DNA of 64,000 nt from Cyrtodaria siliqua (Eukaryota; Mollusca; Bivalvia; Adapedonta; Hiatellidae): positions 248,001-312,000 of the forward strand of contig JAWPHD010001124.1 of NCBI GenBank assembly GCA_037043455.1, read 5' to 3'. This document shows positions 24,769 through 35,857 of this stretch, piece by piece (positions within the stretch are counted from its first letter, which is position 1; every line of letters starts with the position of its first letter). The notes beneath the pieces are model-generated. The model was not told the DNA's origin. It was given only the letters and a program-made list of their open reading frames with translations, and did not search any database. Made by a program: the position numbers and the translations under genes.

Positions 24769-24895
24769 TAGTTTCGTATTGGTCTACTGGTATATGGTAA
24801 ACACTTTTGGTTTAATATACTCGTAGTCGGGCGGATGCAAACTGGTGTTTTGTGTACTTTGGTGTCCTGTGTGGGAATCAGATTGATCAAGCTGC

Positions 24896-26364
24896 TTTTT
24901 AATGATTCCGATTAGGATTTCGTTTAATGTTAGGTTGGCTACACAATATGTTAATTTCTCTATATCGTGTACTAGATGGTATTGCCTCTAGTTGTGTGAT
25001 AATTATTGTGTAGAACTGTGGTAAATACGTGTCTAGCGTTTTTTATTGTGGTTCACCTGACAGTTTAGCTATTGATTTATACGTTTCGCCATAAACAAAT
25101 TAAAGAAAGATGATACGCCATCAATGCATTTGTTGTATCTTTAATCTGACAAGTATTATCATTGCTGGTGCTATCATGGTTGCCTCTAATGGGGTGGAGT
25201 TTACATGCACAGAATAACCTCCATAGGACTTACATTTCATGTAAATTTCCCAAACTTGGGTATAATCCAAAGTAGTAATGATGCGTCGGACTATTATTTC
25301 TTATCCACTTGTCATCAGTGTTGGTCAGATTACCATTACATGACTTTCGTTCCTTTTTCAGTCCTCGAATCCAGCAGTTAAGTAATATATGTATTACATT
25401 TTAAATCGGTTTACATTACACTTTATTAATATTATAGCTCAACGTCACAGTTAGTTATTTTTCTTGTTCCGAGTTAGTTATTAATATTTAGCAATTATGA
25501 ATATTCTTTCACTGCTAATCCCAATCTTTCACCCATAGAAATGTAATAAACTTTATTAGAAACAATTGCACTTGTTCCAACTGCACCACTTGAAATACAT
25601 GAAAAAGTTGCGTGTAACGACCATAAGCTGCATTAACATAAAAACAAATTTAAAATCTTGAGAATGGGGTATTAACGACGGGAAACGACCGCACTTAAAC
25701 ACCATTACATCCCAATTCCTTTGGAAAATTGAAACGTTTCATAGATGATTACTGGCAGTGGCATGTAATTAAAATAGTTTAAATCTGCGTGCAATAGTAA
25801 TTGTGAGTAACGCATTAACGTGGCTTTGAACGAGATAATAAAGTGGATTTTAAAGCTTTAAAAAAAACGTAAGTGAAGTACTCTATCAAAGAAAGCATTT
25901 TTAAATTAAAGTATTGAAACTTCCATTATAAATGAAAATATCGCTGACAATTTTATATTACTATAATCTGTTTTCTAATAACATACGTCGATTCACGTTT
26001 GCAAGTGGCATTTCGATCGCATATTTTCCTTTTTTAATACTTTGCTTGATCGCAAAAAAATAATTTAAATAATTTCAAGCAACGGAAGCCCCGGTTTAGC
26101 GCTGTCAGTCATACCTTATAAAGTTCCATGTGAATTAATTAAATCCAAAAAGGAGGTCAATGTCATTCATTGACTTACTTTTATTACTAGAAACTTGCTC
26201 TCATATAGATGTAAAAATGGCTCTACGCTTTCCGGTATCTGGGAAATGGACTTAACGAGAAAACCGCATGCTTTACATTTGAATTGAATGTAAATACAAA
26301 TCAGAGCTGCATTGTAGACTTTATGTTTCTGTGGTCTCAAGATATCCGACCAAATATATTTCAA
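24896..26364. other. Unrecognised AT-rich sequence
   Basis: About 1.5 kb with only short frames and no recognised repeat. It could be intron or intergenic DNA. Confidence 0.4.
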
Positions 26365-26377
26365 CACATTGTTTAGG

Positions 26378-26415
<38 letters not shown>

Positions 26416-26480
26416 GGGCGGGTGGCGGGAAAGAAACATAGTAATCCGGGAACTCTGCGCTACCCTTACAATTTCGCTAC
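26365..26480. repeat. (AG)n microsatellite beside a SINE tail fragment
   Basis: About 15 AG dinucleotides (26383-26412) are followed by GGCGGGAAAGAAACATAGTA and AACTCTGCGCTACCCTTACA. These match the SINE tail at 27170-27235 and 40838-40900. Confidence 0.7.
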
Positions 26481-26504
26481 ACGTAAATATCATGCCGCTT
26501 TGAA

Positions 26505-26690
26505 GGCGTGTCTTTATTTTTAATTCCATGTTCAACAGCTCATGGCGATTTCAGTTGTTAAGCGATCAAATTTAAGATGACATTATTTACTTTAGAGACG
26601 TTGACTGGTGCACGTCGTACCTGTACACAGGTAGCTTTTAGTTTAATGGAAAAAAACGTTCTGCCACTTTCGGCACCTCAAGTGTCGAAT
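26505..26690 (-). repeat. Left half of the composite tRNA-like repeat
   Basis: AAGGCGTGTCTTTATTT, CAACAGCTCATGGCGATTTC, TTATTTACTTTAGAGACG and TACCTGTACACAGGTA match 32205-32350 and 11045-11155. The tRNA-like head is lost or scrambled at the right edge. Confidence 0.6.
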
Positions 26691-26724
26691 AGTTATCTAG
26701 TGGTTTAAAAATATCTAGGGTGCG

Positions 26725-26960
26725 CACAACCTTACTCTTACCTTATTGTCACCCAAATAAAATAGACAGTGTATATAACGAACTCCCATCCTAGTTATAT
26801 TCTCTAACAAACATGGCAGCATTAGTATGCAATGAAATTATAACACATATAGTATCATGTACAGTATGAAAATATAACACCAAACTGCTAGGAAGCATCA
26901 AAACAAGTACTCTGTGACTTGGCAACATTTCTAGAGATGACAGTTATTACCTGTTGATAT
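26725..26960 (-). repeat. Orphan 3' tail of the GIPMGTNC RT family
   Basis: GTGCGCACAACCTTACTCTT, ATAGACAGTGTATATAACGA and CTCTAACAAACATGGCAGCA match the tail at 36080-36190 in order. No coding part is attached. Confidence 0.6.
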
Positions 26961-27149
26961 CCAACAAAAGTGTCACCATTATTATATCACCATACGCCTT
27001 TACTGTTAATATAGATATTTATAATAGTTATCAAGAAGAAAATATTTCGAAAGAGCCTTATATTGACATGTTTGCTATATTTTCCATTCGACAGAGTATA
27101 TATAGGTCTCATGGTTGTATTGAATTGAATGTTGTTTAACGGCTCATCA

Positions 27150-27440
27150 ATGCAGTATAGGTTATTTAGAGCCGCCCCAGAGAGAGGGAAAGGATACATA
27201 GGAATCCGGTAACCGTGCCCTACTCTTATTATCGAATAGATTCCTATGGTTCTTTAACGTGCTCGGATGATAGACCGATACACGGGACCGCCCGGTTTAC
27301 GTCCTCATCCGACAAACGAGGCTAAGGGAAAGTGTCTTGCCCAAGAACACACCGACGAAACTCAGTGGCACCACGGAGGATTGAACCCGGAGCCTCCGGT
27401 TACAAATCGGCCGCGCAACCGACTGCGCCACGCCAGCCCT
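27150..27440 (-). mobile_element. tRNA-derived SINE, reverse orientation
   Basis: On the minus strand the 5' head reads GGCGTGGCGCAGTCGGTTGC (A box), then GGGTTCAATCC (B box) ending at about 27370. A conserved body follows with TTGGGCAAGACACTTTCCC, GGGCGGTCCCGTGTATCG and CACGTTAAAGAACC, ending near the TATCCTTTCCCTCTCTCTG block. The A and B boxes show descent from a tRNA. The conserved central part may correspond to a broadly distributed animal SINE domain (MetaSINE type), which is an inference. A 105-residue plus-strand open frame across it is chance. Confidence 0.8.
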
Positions 27441-27689
27441 CTCATGTTTGTAGATGTAATGGTAACATCAAAAGGAAAGCACGCATTACTTTGTCAGTCG
27501 CTGATTTATCTACTATGTTTTGAAACAGTCTGGAAAGCACTCGATGTTTTCTTGTCTCACCTCTCTATCCATTTCTTCACTTAGGCCGATTGACGGGGAA
27601 GCAGACAACAAATTTTTCGAGATAATTCTGTTGTTGATTCTATTCCCAAAGATTTTCGAAAAATCCGAAAATCCTATAATTTGTTATAA

Positions 27690-28740
27690 GTACCAAAAAC
27701 AATTATCATGTCATTACTGGTAATTTTGCTTTTATATATAAACGTATTCGGCATCTGTTTTCTAAAGGTCCGAAGTATAGACTGCATTCTGTGAGTGATG
27801 TTAATGCATGTCTTGGCCAGATCGCACAATCCATGGAAGATTTTAGTATTAAATGGTGTCGTAGAGAACATGCCGAAACTAACTCACTAACTTCACTCAG
27901 TGCAAGATGTTCAAGACTGGAATAGATGAAAAGCAAAACAGACTTCCAACAATAACGATATACTTGATTCCAAATTACACAAACAACCATATAAAGCCCG
28001 TTTTATTTCCACTTCTAGTTCCTGCACCACTACAAATATCTCCAAACTTTTAACATTTTGTCTTACTGCTGTTAAAGATCACGTTAAACAATATTGTGCT
28101 AACTTAACTAAACTAATATTTCTGATACTAACGCTTCTTAACTCGATTTACATCTCTCCATTGAAAATGGTGAAATAATTTGAAAATATATGACAAGAGA
28201 GATGATTTTAATTTTGATATTGTTATGTATCCCCATTTAGATAGGGATGTTCCCCCGAGCAACTTCTTATGGGGTATATGTTTCTCAACTTATTCGGTTT
28301 TCCAGAGCTTGTACTCGAGTTGAGGACTTCAATATTCGTAATCTTTGTATAACTAAAAAGCTGCTCCATCAGGGCTACCGTTACCATGAACGTAGTAAAA
28401 CCTTTACAACATTTTATTATCGTAACCCTGATCTTCTTTCCAAATATAATATAAGTAATTTAAGAACTCTTCTGCGACAATGACTATCACAACCTGGCTT
28501 CTATGGTGACATGATTTAGAAACTTCGTAAGATCCTTGGTCATGGTCTCTTCCCTACTATCTTTGTTAAACTTGTTAAAAGGTTTATCAAAATAGAAGTA
28601 ATGACCCTATCATTTTGCAATGCACCCCTTGCTTGGTGGTGGACCCATTTACAGTTCGCTACTATGCTTTCCTCTTTAATTGTGCGACGACCGGACAGGC
28701 TATGATGACATCTACATAAAGCCTAAAAGGACGGTGACGT
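27690..28740 (+). pseudogene. Internally deleted GIPMGTNC-family reverse transcriptase copy
   Basis: The plus strand runs from decayed N-terminal coding (27690-27990) through an RF-STSSSCTT-like block (about 28000-28115). It then jumps to the post-catalytic region. 28247-28483 encodes FPRATSYGVYVSQLIRFSRA and a LLHQGYRYH block, matching 36854-36633 of the reverse copy. The segment with GIPMGTNC and YLDD is missing, so RT activity is impossible. The C-terminal coding and tail start follow to about 28740. Confidence 0.7.
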
Positions 28741-28794
28741 TTGATGTTTGTCTACAATCTTGTTTGTTCGTGCCCTCACTGGTTTAGTTTAAAC

Positions 28795-28975
28795 GTATTT
28801 ATTTTACATCGATTGTAACGAAAGCTCTCTGAACTTATTTTAATCACTCTCGATGTCAGTACTAAGCAAATGTTTTGCTCAGGGACACAACACATATGGT
28901 TATGGCGGGGATCGAACCCACGACTTTTGGATCATGGGTCCAACGCACTACCACTAGTGGTTGTGGAGTGTTTTT
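28795..28975 (-). mobile_element. tRNA-derived SINE, reverse orientation
   Basis: On the minus strand: A-box-like CTAGTGGTAGTGCGTTGG, B box GTGGGTTCGATCCC, then GTGTTGTGTCCCTGAGCAAA and an ATCGATGTAAAATAAAT tail. The head is related to, but different from, that of the SINE at 27150. The 83-residue reverse open frame through it is not a gene. Confidence 0.75.
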
Positions 28976-28999
28976 AATGCACTTGTTTCTTTGATAAGT

Positions 29000-29102
29000 A
29001 TAAGTATAGTGAAATATAAGTATAGTGAAATATAAGTATTGTGATAGTAAAATATAAGTATAGTGAAATATAATTATAGTGAAATATAAGTATAGTGAAA
29101 TG
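29000..29102. repeat. Short tandem repeat, AAATATAAGTATAGTG unit
   Basis: Six or so copies of a 15-16-base unit, some shortened. It sits directly beside the SINE head. Confidence 0.85.
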
Positions 29103-29588
29103 TTACAAAACAAAAAGCACGCATTTTTACGGAATCCGATACATTAATATCACTTTCAATGCACATAAAATACTGTGATTTAACAGCGTATTATTGCATG
29201 CGTATCTATACTTTTGTAGGTTGTCAATACATAGGGCGAAACGGTTTCATTAATGTATTGTCTATGAACAGAGTAATGTTTATGGGAAGTAATGGCTTGC
29301 TGCCGGTTCTCCGGAGGACTATTTGTAATGCGTGTTACATTAAGTGTATGCTGTGTTTCACATTTCTCTTTTACGTAGAGTTATTTGATGAACAATAGAT
29401 ACATTCGAAACCCTTGACGATCCCAAAGGACCGGTAAGTAAATGCAATACTTCGAAGCAGACATACAGCATAAACACAATTTAACAAAGAGTGTGTTAAT
29501 TATTACTCTCTGACGTGTATATAAAGTAACACATATTTACAAACGATTACATTTCATTATCATGTATGTGTGCCATATGTCCAACAAA

Positions 29589-29970
29589 TATATACTGACG
29601 AGATAAAGAAACGCCTCATCGGGAATTTCCGCTATATATTGTATGTACACTATGCTGCTGTTAATCGAATGGTACATGGCTACGTAAGACCTTTCTTTTC
29701 GGAAAAAATACTAAAACAACACAAAACACAGCAAATAGTATTTCTTCAAAGTTTAATTATTGGCAGAGTATCTGTTTGGCTCAAGCATGTGAGCAAACTT
29801 AAGATGCAAATTTCTGCAAACTCTTTACGTTAAATACAGTACTAAATTAGTCAATTTTTCAAAGAGGAACTTCAATATTGATGAATTTCTTGTTATAAAG
29901 TGTACTGTGATTAAAACTTCTACAACATCACAGTTGTGTCCTTTCTCTAACCAACTGCAATTTTGTTTTA
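29589..29970 (+). mobile_element. TA-inserting MITE (family T1), copy 3, right end lost
   Basis: It begins TACTGACGAGATAAAGAAAC like copy 2 and is almost identical to the reverse of 24460-24768 over about 300 bases. It lacks the right TIR and breaks off near 29970. The 87-residue plus frame in it is a shadow of the repeat. Confidence 0.8.
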
Positions 29971-30439
29971 CATTCTGTTTTCATGTCAGAGCACGTCAAA
30001 CACGTTAAATGTATTTACATGTTTATAGACGCCAACGTAAGAAATGTTTCAAAAAAAATATGATAACTTTACAGTTTTCCCTTTTTTAGCACATATCTAA
30101 ACATCTGGTACAAGAACATGCTTACCGTGTATATTTTTTTCGTAAAACACCTATGCATCGTCGTATTATTAAATACGATTGATGAAAATTAAAGAGCGGC
30201 CTGGAGGGGCATGACATGGTAAAATCTAAACTAACTCGTCTGTTTAAAATGACAAGTGTTTAGTTAATATCTTATTGTATAAACTAACCCGCCAAATAAC
30301 GGTTAAATTACACTAAAAAGCGTGTATCAAAACTCTATCAAGGTTTTCAATTCATATAATAGAGCATATGTGCCGGTTAAAAACATAGTTCTTAAAATAC
30401 CCGTGATTGAATATGCGTAAAGTAAATTATGAGTTGTAT

Positions 30440-30720
30440 TTGTTTTCTGTTTGGGCACTGAAGACAGGATAAAAGCGAGGATTGTGAACATCAAATCGAT
30501 TCAAGCTAGCATGTAGGCCTTATTGCCTACTGACCGTTCCAAGTCAGTAACCTTGTCTTCTCCACCCTTTCTGTTGTATTTTGTCTATTTCATTATACAC
30601 GTGGTATAGTTAATTAAATATTGCTCCTTGTTTGTAGTAGAGTGAGGACCTACGATGCCATTGCGTTTAGACGCAGGGGTTTATAAAGGTCCCTATATCT
30701 CATTTTTATGACATTAATTC
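30440..30720 (+). repeat. Retroelement 3' tail, subfamily B
   Basis: Plus-strand counterpart of 38690-39015: AAGACAGGATAAAAGCGAGG, TATTGCCTACTGACCGTTCC, GTATTTTGTCTATTTCATTA and GGTCCCTATATCTCATTT. The partner block E' lacks it, so it inserted after that duplication. Confidence 0.65.
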
Positions 30721-31160
30721 GACGCTCCAGATTTGTGGTTTGGCCTGGCTGGTTATATATATCGTCGTCAGCAGGTACATTAAACTATATGTTGCAAAAT
30801 GTGGCTGTTGTTAGCGCGATAGCTACTTTAAGGTAAAAACACATTTTGTGGTAAACATTCCAGACTGTTTTCTCGAAATAATGAACACATTGTATTGATA
30901 TTGAAATTGCCACTGTTCAATAGTTTTCATACTTATTTTAAAAAGTAAGACATTTGCACCTGTACAAAACTGACGTAGATACAAATGTACTCCATAAAGA
31001 GTTGTTATAAAATACAAAAAACAATGTGTTACTAAACAAAAAAACAGTCACTGTTTCCTGCACTTAAACATTGCTATAGCGAGCATACCGTTTTCTTCAT
31101 TTTCATCTTGTGCAATTCTAGCTACGATGACGGATATGCCTAAAGGTAGAAACATAATGT

Positions 31161-32197
31161 ATTACATTTCAGCCTGAGATTCTGAGGAAATTAAAACTTG
31201 TAATTCCCTTGGGATATAAATCTTTTTTAATTACATTGTTGTGACAGGTGTGGTTTATTCTTGCGCGAAGTTCGGAAGTTAGACCTCTAGCGAATGCAGA
31301 GATAGTTAATTAAAGGCACATAAATGTAATATATAAGTTACGGCACTCGTTCTATTACTAGTTATGTGATCTGGCCTCGGGAATTATATCCCGTAATACA
31401 GTGTCGACCCGTAATGTTGTGGCATATTTAACGTATAGGAAAACATAATATTTTAACATCACTTTCGTTAAAAGTATACCATATGTATTTCAATGTGTTA
31501 CACACAGGCAAAACTGAACAAACGTCAGGTTTTGGTTAATCGTGTGTGGTTAACCTGCTTGTTTTAATAATAGCGGTGTGCAAATTACATAATAATGTAT
31601 TGTATGAAAGGAACGTGAGTCCCGGACTACAATCAAAATATGAGTATTCACTCACAAAAATACACTTCGTTTCCATAAACATGTCGAGGTCGCGCTTTCA
31701 CATTCATTAAAAACAGAAGTGGACATTATTCTGGAGTTTGTTGTTAATGAGAGTGATAACGAATATACTGAGAAAACATGATCATTAACCCACGGCAATG
31801 TACACATTAGTGTAATATCATGTTAACCATGACATGCTATCAAAATCAAAATCAAAGATTGAATTTGTCGACACAAAGTACAACCTCTAAATGTCAGATC
31901 CACCAACGGAACAGTATGTGCGCAATCAAACTTAATATTATTCAGTTTCTTTAGCAAAATCATCAACATCTGTACAAGCGAAATCTATTAAGTTATGGCA
32001 ATGTTTAAGCAATGTCGATCAGTGATATTCAAAGAAATGGTTTAAACATAATGTTTTTGTCAATAATCTGATAATGTATTTGTTTGAGTTAAATGCAAAC
32101 CGAAATTTAAAATAAAAGTGAACAATCCAAGGCGATAAATCCGATACACATTAAATTGATACTGTTTAAAGCTACACATTCATTTTATCAATCGATT
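31161..32197. other. Unrecognised AT-rich sequence
   Basis: No repeat family, RNA gene or plausible exon recognised. Confidence 0.4.
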
Positions 32198-32822
32198 TCT
32201 TCTTTGTAGGCGTGTCCTTATTTGTAACTTCGTGTTCATCAGCTCATGTCGAAATCGGGTATTTAACATGTTTGAGCGTGCAAATATAGCTCATGAAATC
32301 ATTTACTGTATAGACATCGACCAGTGTACATCGTACCTATACACAGGTAACAGTAATTTTTACAGAAAAAAGTTAGCCTCTTTCGGGTCTCGAACACACG
32401 ACCTTCTGATTTCAAGTCAGGTGCTCTATCCACTGAACTATAACGCTACTTAAGAAAATATTATATTACTAACTACCATTTATTATGAGGCAAAATAACT
32501 TATTTGAACGCAACTCAAGATGGATCAATAAATATATAGTCAACCGTGTCTGGTATAACCGTGAACTACTCTATATTAACAATATGAAACTAATACTTAA
32601 CCTCAAAATAATCATATCTCGACTTGTTATTGAGCGCCTGATGAGTTTGTTTGTGCGTGCTAATTATTACTTAATGCCTATTTAGTGTTAAAAAATACAT
32701 CATACCAATAAATAGCCGTGATCTAGAGGTCCAGCATAAAAGTGCAAGAAAGTGGTTCAAATTCCGTTCCGGAAAAATTGTTATATTACATATATTCTGA
32801 AGCCGTATATTTATCGATTTTA
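32198..32822. repeat. Composite repeat with two divergent tRNA-like heads, copy 2
   Basis: The minus-strand tRNA-like head (about 32383-32455) has A box TAGTTCAGTGGATAGAGC, a TGA-like anticodon in a CTTGAAA loop, and B box GTGTTCGAGACCC. The plus-strand head (about 32704-32780) has A box GTGATCTAGAGGT and B box GTGGTTCAAATTCC, followed by GAAGCCGTATATTTATCGAT. Order, spacing and outer ends match 11040-11680. The left head folds fairly well but has mismatched stems, so a working tRNA-Ser gene is unlikely. Confidence 0.7.
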
Positions 32823-33997
32823 CCTGCTTGGAAGCCAGCAGAAAATAATAACAATATCAAATATAAGAGAATTGTACTGTTCTAAATGTTGAAGCACAAC
32901 TGGGTTATCATGTTTCATATTACCCAGTGCTTGAAGAGATGAAAGGGAATCAGAAAAGATTACAAAATGGTCATCATAAGATTCCCGAATATAATTTAAC
33001 GCAAGTTCAATTGCCTTAAGCTCAGCTGAAAAGATGGAGGCCTTGTCAGGCAGGCGGCTCTTTATGCTGTGTTTGTGAACAACAGCTGCTGCAGCTACTT
33101 TATCTCCATCTTTCGAACCATTCGTGTATATATGTTGAAAGTTAATGTATTTCGATTTAATTTCATTAAATTTGCTTTGAAAGATAGTAGGGTCTGTACT
33201 GGATTTGTTACTATTACAAAGATCGAAAATAATTGTTGGTGTTTCCAAAGTCCACGGTGGAACTTGTGGTTCTTTGTACTTGGCAATCAAATTTAGGTCG
33301 ATTTCAGTGTCACTTAATTTTGGTTTAATACGAAGACCAAATGGTCGAATGACCTTCGGTTTTCGATCAAAAATAGGTTCATAACTAGGATTAAAAACAT
33401 TATCGAAAGTTGAGTTTGAAGGGTTAACAAAAAATTTAATGGCATATTGAAGGGCTAATATGCCCCGTTTATGAGACAGTGATGGTTCATTAGATTCAAC
33501 GTATAGACATTCGGCTTGTGGTGTACGAAAGGCACCTAAGGCGAGTCGTAATCCTTGATTATGTATAGGATTGGGCATCTGCAAGTATGACTTGCGAGTC
33601 TATACATATACTAATGAGCCGTAGTCCAGCTTGGATCTGATAAGAGATCTATAAAGTTGAAAAAGTACTTTACGATCTGCTTCCCAATTAGTGTTTGCAA
33701 CAACTTTAAGTAAATTAAGCGCTTTAAGGCATTTGGCCTTCAAGTATTTAAGGTGTGGTATGATCGTTAATTTAAGGTCGAAAATAAGACCAAGGAATTT
33801 TGTTTCATCCGCTACTGGTATTGTGGTATTGTTGACCAATCCAGTGTTAGCTGAGGGTCTTCATGATGTTTACGTTGTTGACAAAAGTGCACACAATTAG
33901 TTTTAGATTTAGAAAATTTAAAACCATTTTCATCCGACCAGGTCTGAGGTTTATTAAGACATTGTTGAAGATGTGTCGACGTGCCGTAAAACACCAT
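32823..33997 (-). pseudogene. LINE fragment: RT thumb and RNase H (RNase H-bearing, I-like group)
   Basis: On the minus strand, 33997-33812 encodes NGFKFSKSKTNCVHFC (RT palm/thumb region). After a frameshift, 33839-33600 encodes TKFLGLIFDLKLTIIPHLKYL and SLIRSKLDYGSLVY. After an in-frame TAG at 33600-33602, 33584-32820 gives 254 residues ending in an RNase H domain: IYTNGSKDGDK, SIFSAELKAIELAL, FSDSLSSLQAL and WLPS. LINEs with a C-terminal RNase H belong to the I-type group. The upstream RT catalytic part and endonuclease are absent, so it is dead. It stops abruptly after WLPS. A second fragment of the same family is at 56621-57590. Confidence 0.85.
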
Positions 33998-34010
33998 TCA
34001 TTCATTTATT
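33968..34010 (+). repeat. LINE 3' tail in opposite orientation to the LINE body
   Basis: GTGTCGACGTGCCGTAAAAC followed by (CATT)n-like repeats matches the 3' end of the plus-strand LINE at 57560-57595. Here it directly abuts the minus-strand LINE body, the arrangement produced by twin priming. Confidence 0.6.
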
Positions 34011-34556
34011 CCGTTCACTAGTATATTACTGATACATCCTACACGTACTGACATTACACAAGTATGTGAAAGCTATATGACAAGTCACTTGTTAACGCCA
34101 ACAGTTCATTCCACATCTCCGTTATTAGATGAGTCTAAACAGATGGTCTAAATCCGGTTAATTGCACATACTAACATATATTGAATATATGTTGTAACAT
34201 GACATTGTACTGATTCTTAAAATGGATAAATTATTGTGCCTTAACGTATTTTAGTCAATTGAGAATTACGTTAACATCCTTGATAAAATATGCAATGCGC
34301 GTATAATTGCATTTATATAATTGCAGTTTATCACATAACTTACGGTGTGGGAGTGGAATAACACCATTCTATATTTTCGATATACCACAAGTTATATAAG
34401 TATGTAAATTAGTCTAGTATGCGCTGTCAAAAGAAATCGATAATAACTACGATCCAATTCCCACGGTTAATGTCGGTTTCGCGTGTTAAAGCGACAGGCA
34501 AAATGCAATAAAAGTCGATATGTGAGTTATGTGATAAATATAATCTAACGTTCGTT
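34011..34556. other. Unrecognised AT-rich sequence
   Basis: Nothing identified. Confidence 0.4.
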
Positions 34557-34667
34557 CTCATTCATTATTGTATTTATTCAACTCGTTAGCAAAATTATAT
34601 AATGCTCGGCAAGAGCCTCGCATTATATCATTTTGCCAACTCGTTCAAGAAATTCAATAATGAATGA
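34557..34667. mobile_element. Palindromic foldback
   Basis: Arms 34557-34607 and about 34617-34667 are reverse complements with some mismatches: CTCATTCATTATTG outside, AAAATTATATAATGC inside. Confidence 0.75.
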
Positions 34668-34859
34668 GTACTCCTGTAAGATCCTCTATATATACAACAA
34701 CCTTAACAAATACAAGTGTGTAGCTCTCATTCAAAATACATTTGCCTGGGAAAAAACTTCAAGTTTGGTTTTTAACAATATTAAAGCGTTTTAACTAACG
34801 ACAGTTTAGACAATTACACTAAGCGAACGTACCAACAAGTTTTTGAATCACTTATATTT

Positions 34860-35035
34860 CGTCTGTATGGAAGTACTCTTCATAGACAAAGTATACGAAC
34901 TGTGCCTTTTTGTCGCTTATTTGATTTTGTATTGCTATGGAGTATTTCGCCAGATACCCAGGCAGATGTCATTGAAGACTTTAATAACTCCTCTGTGTAT
35001 CTGGATGCTATATTAATCATTGACAACCCTTCCTG
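34860..35035 (+). pseudogene. Small GIPMGTNC-family RT fragment
   Basis: In one plus-strand frame it reads SPDTQADVIEDFNNSSVYLD, matching the region around the YLDD box of the reverse copies at 22094 and 37086. The catalytic box is changed to YLDA, and flanking parts are missing. Confidence 0.6.
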
Positions 35036-35197
35036 TTCTTCTGTGGTTTATCATGTATATCATTAAGACGATCAACTCCATACAGCTTATATTTCTGATA
35101 CTGTTGCTTGTTTCTTCGGTATATTTTGATTGAAAATAGAGAAATAATAAACAACATGTATTACAAGTAAGCTGATGATAGTTTTTGACATCGTTAG

Positions 35198-35702
35198 TAG
35201 TACAGAAACTGGCGTTTCCAGCGCAATTCATGCTCCGGGGTCCCCTACTCGAAAAGCCAGACAATTTGCCCTTTTTTGGATGCAAAACAAGCTAAATCAC
35301 CAGGACAAGTTTTTCCTCGGTGTCCCCTCCATGAAAAGGTTGTAAATTTGCGTTTTGCGGCGTGCGGGACGAGCTAAAAAACAACTACTCGGAGTCAACA
35401 ATTAGTCCCAAGACGGGGTGACACCATACTGCCAAACCCCGGAGGGTGAACTCCACTGGTACCGCCAGTTTCTATACTACTCATAAATAATTGATAATAT
35501 AACTTGCTACTTTTGGGAGAGCGCAACTATTTTATTTTTCTGCTTGGCTGTTAAACAAAATCAGAAGGAACAAAGCAATTATCTTCATCATCACTGGTGA
35601 TTTAGCTGGTTTTGCATCCCAAAAAAAGGCTAATTTTCTGGCTTTTCGTGTATCGGACCCCGGAGGGCGAATTGCGAAGGTACTGCCAGTTTCTATACTA
35701 CT
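35198..35702. mobile_element. Non-autonomous TIR element with 8-bp target duplication
   Basis: The ends carry inverted repeats of about 100 bases (TAGTACAGAAACTGGC outward; inner CCGGGGTCC, CGAAAAGCCAGA, GATGCAAAAC and AGCTAAATCACCAG blocks). ATCGTTAG flanks it at 35190-35197 and 35703-35710. The centre (35310-35485) holds further degenerate copies of both termini. The 8-bp duplication suggests hAT-like transposition, an inference from duplication size only. No transposase. Confidence 0.75.
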
Positions 35703-35857
35703 ATCGTTAGCCATCCTCACGAATTGTTCCTGAGCAACTTAGAGGGAATAGGGGAATATGGTCTCGAAATACTTGCTCTTTTAGAGCGTGTATATACGTA
35801 GTCGAGTTGGGAACTTTGCTCCCTTATCTTCTTTCGCCAATGAATTTTCCAACTCAG

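Larger units (their letters stand above)
22880..24895. repeat. Old duplicated block C (pairs with 39350-40400)
   Basis: Collinear matches to 39350-40400 include GAAACTACGAG, AATGGAGTAAATAATG, GACGTCAATGTTTAT, ACCGTTTAAAC-TGG, TGTGTGGTTTCGAA and GATCAAGCTGCTTTTTAA. The N-terminal piece of the dead RT copy lies inside the shared segment, so that RT inserted before the duplication. Copy C also carries M2 (23705-23905) and a MITE (24292-24768), both absent from the partner. Confidence 0.75.
29200..31160. repeat. Old duplicated block E (pairs with 53350-57650)
   Basis: Collinear matches: ATGGGAAGTAAT and GCGTGTTACATTAAGTGT (29280-29350 with 53408-53480), CTGGTACAAGAACATG (30115 with 55345), GGGGCATGACATG (30205 with 56377), AAGTAAGACA (30945 with 56493), and an exact 20-base run ending both blocks (31129-31148 with 57623-57642). 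The partner is longer because of a foldback and a LINE insertion. No host gene is certain. Confidence 0.75.

Noticed and set aside
24528..29833. Shared protein of 87-120 residues at 24528-24890 (-) and 29570-29833 (+)
   Set aside because: The identity reflects two copies of the same MITE; the frames run over the TIR and have no motif.
32383..32455. tRNA-Ser gene on the minus strand
   Set aside because: The A and B boxes and a TGA-like anticodon are there, but stems are mismatched and the unit belongs to a composite repeat also at 11040.
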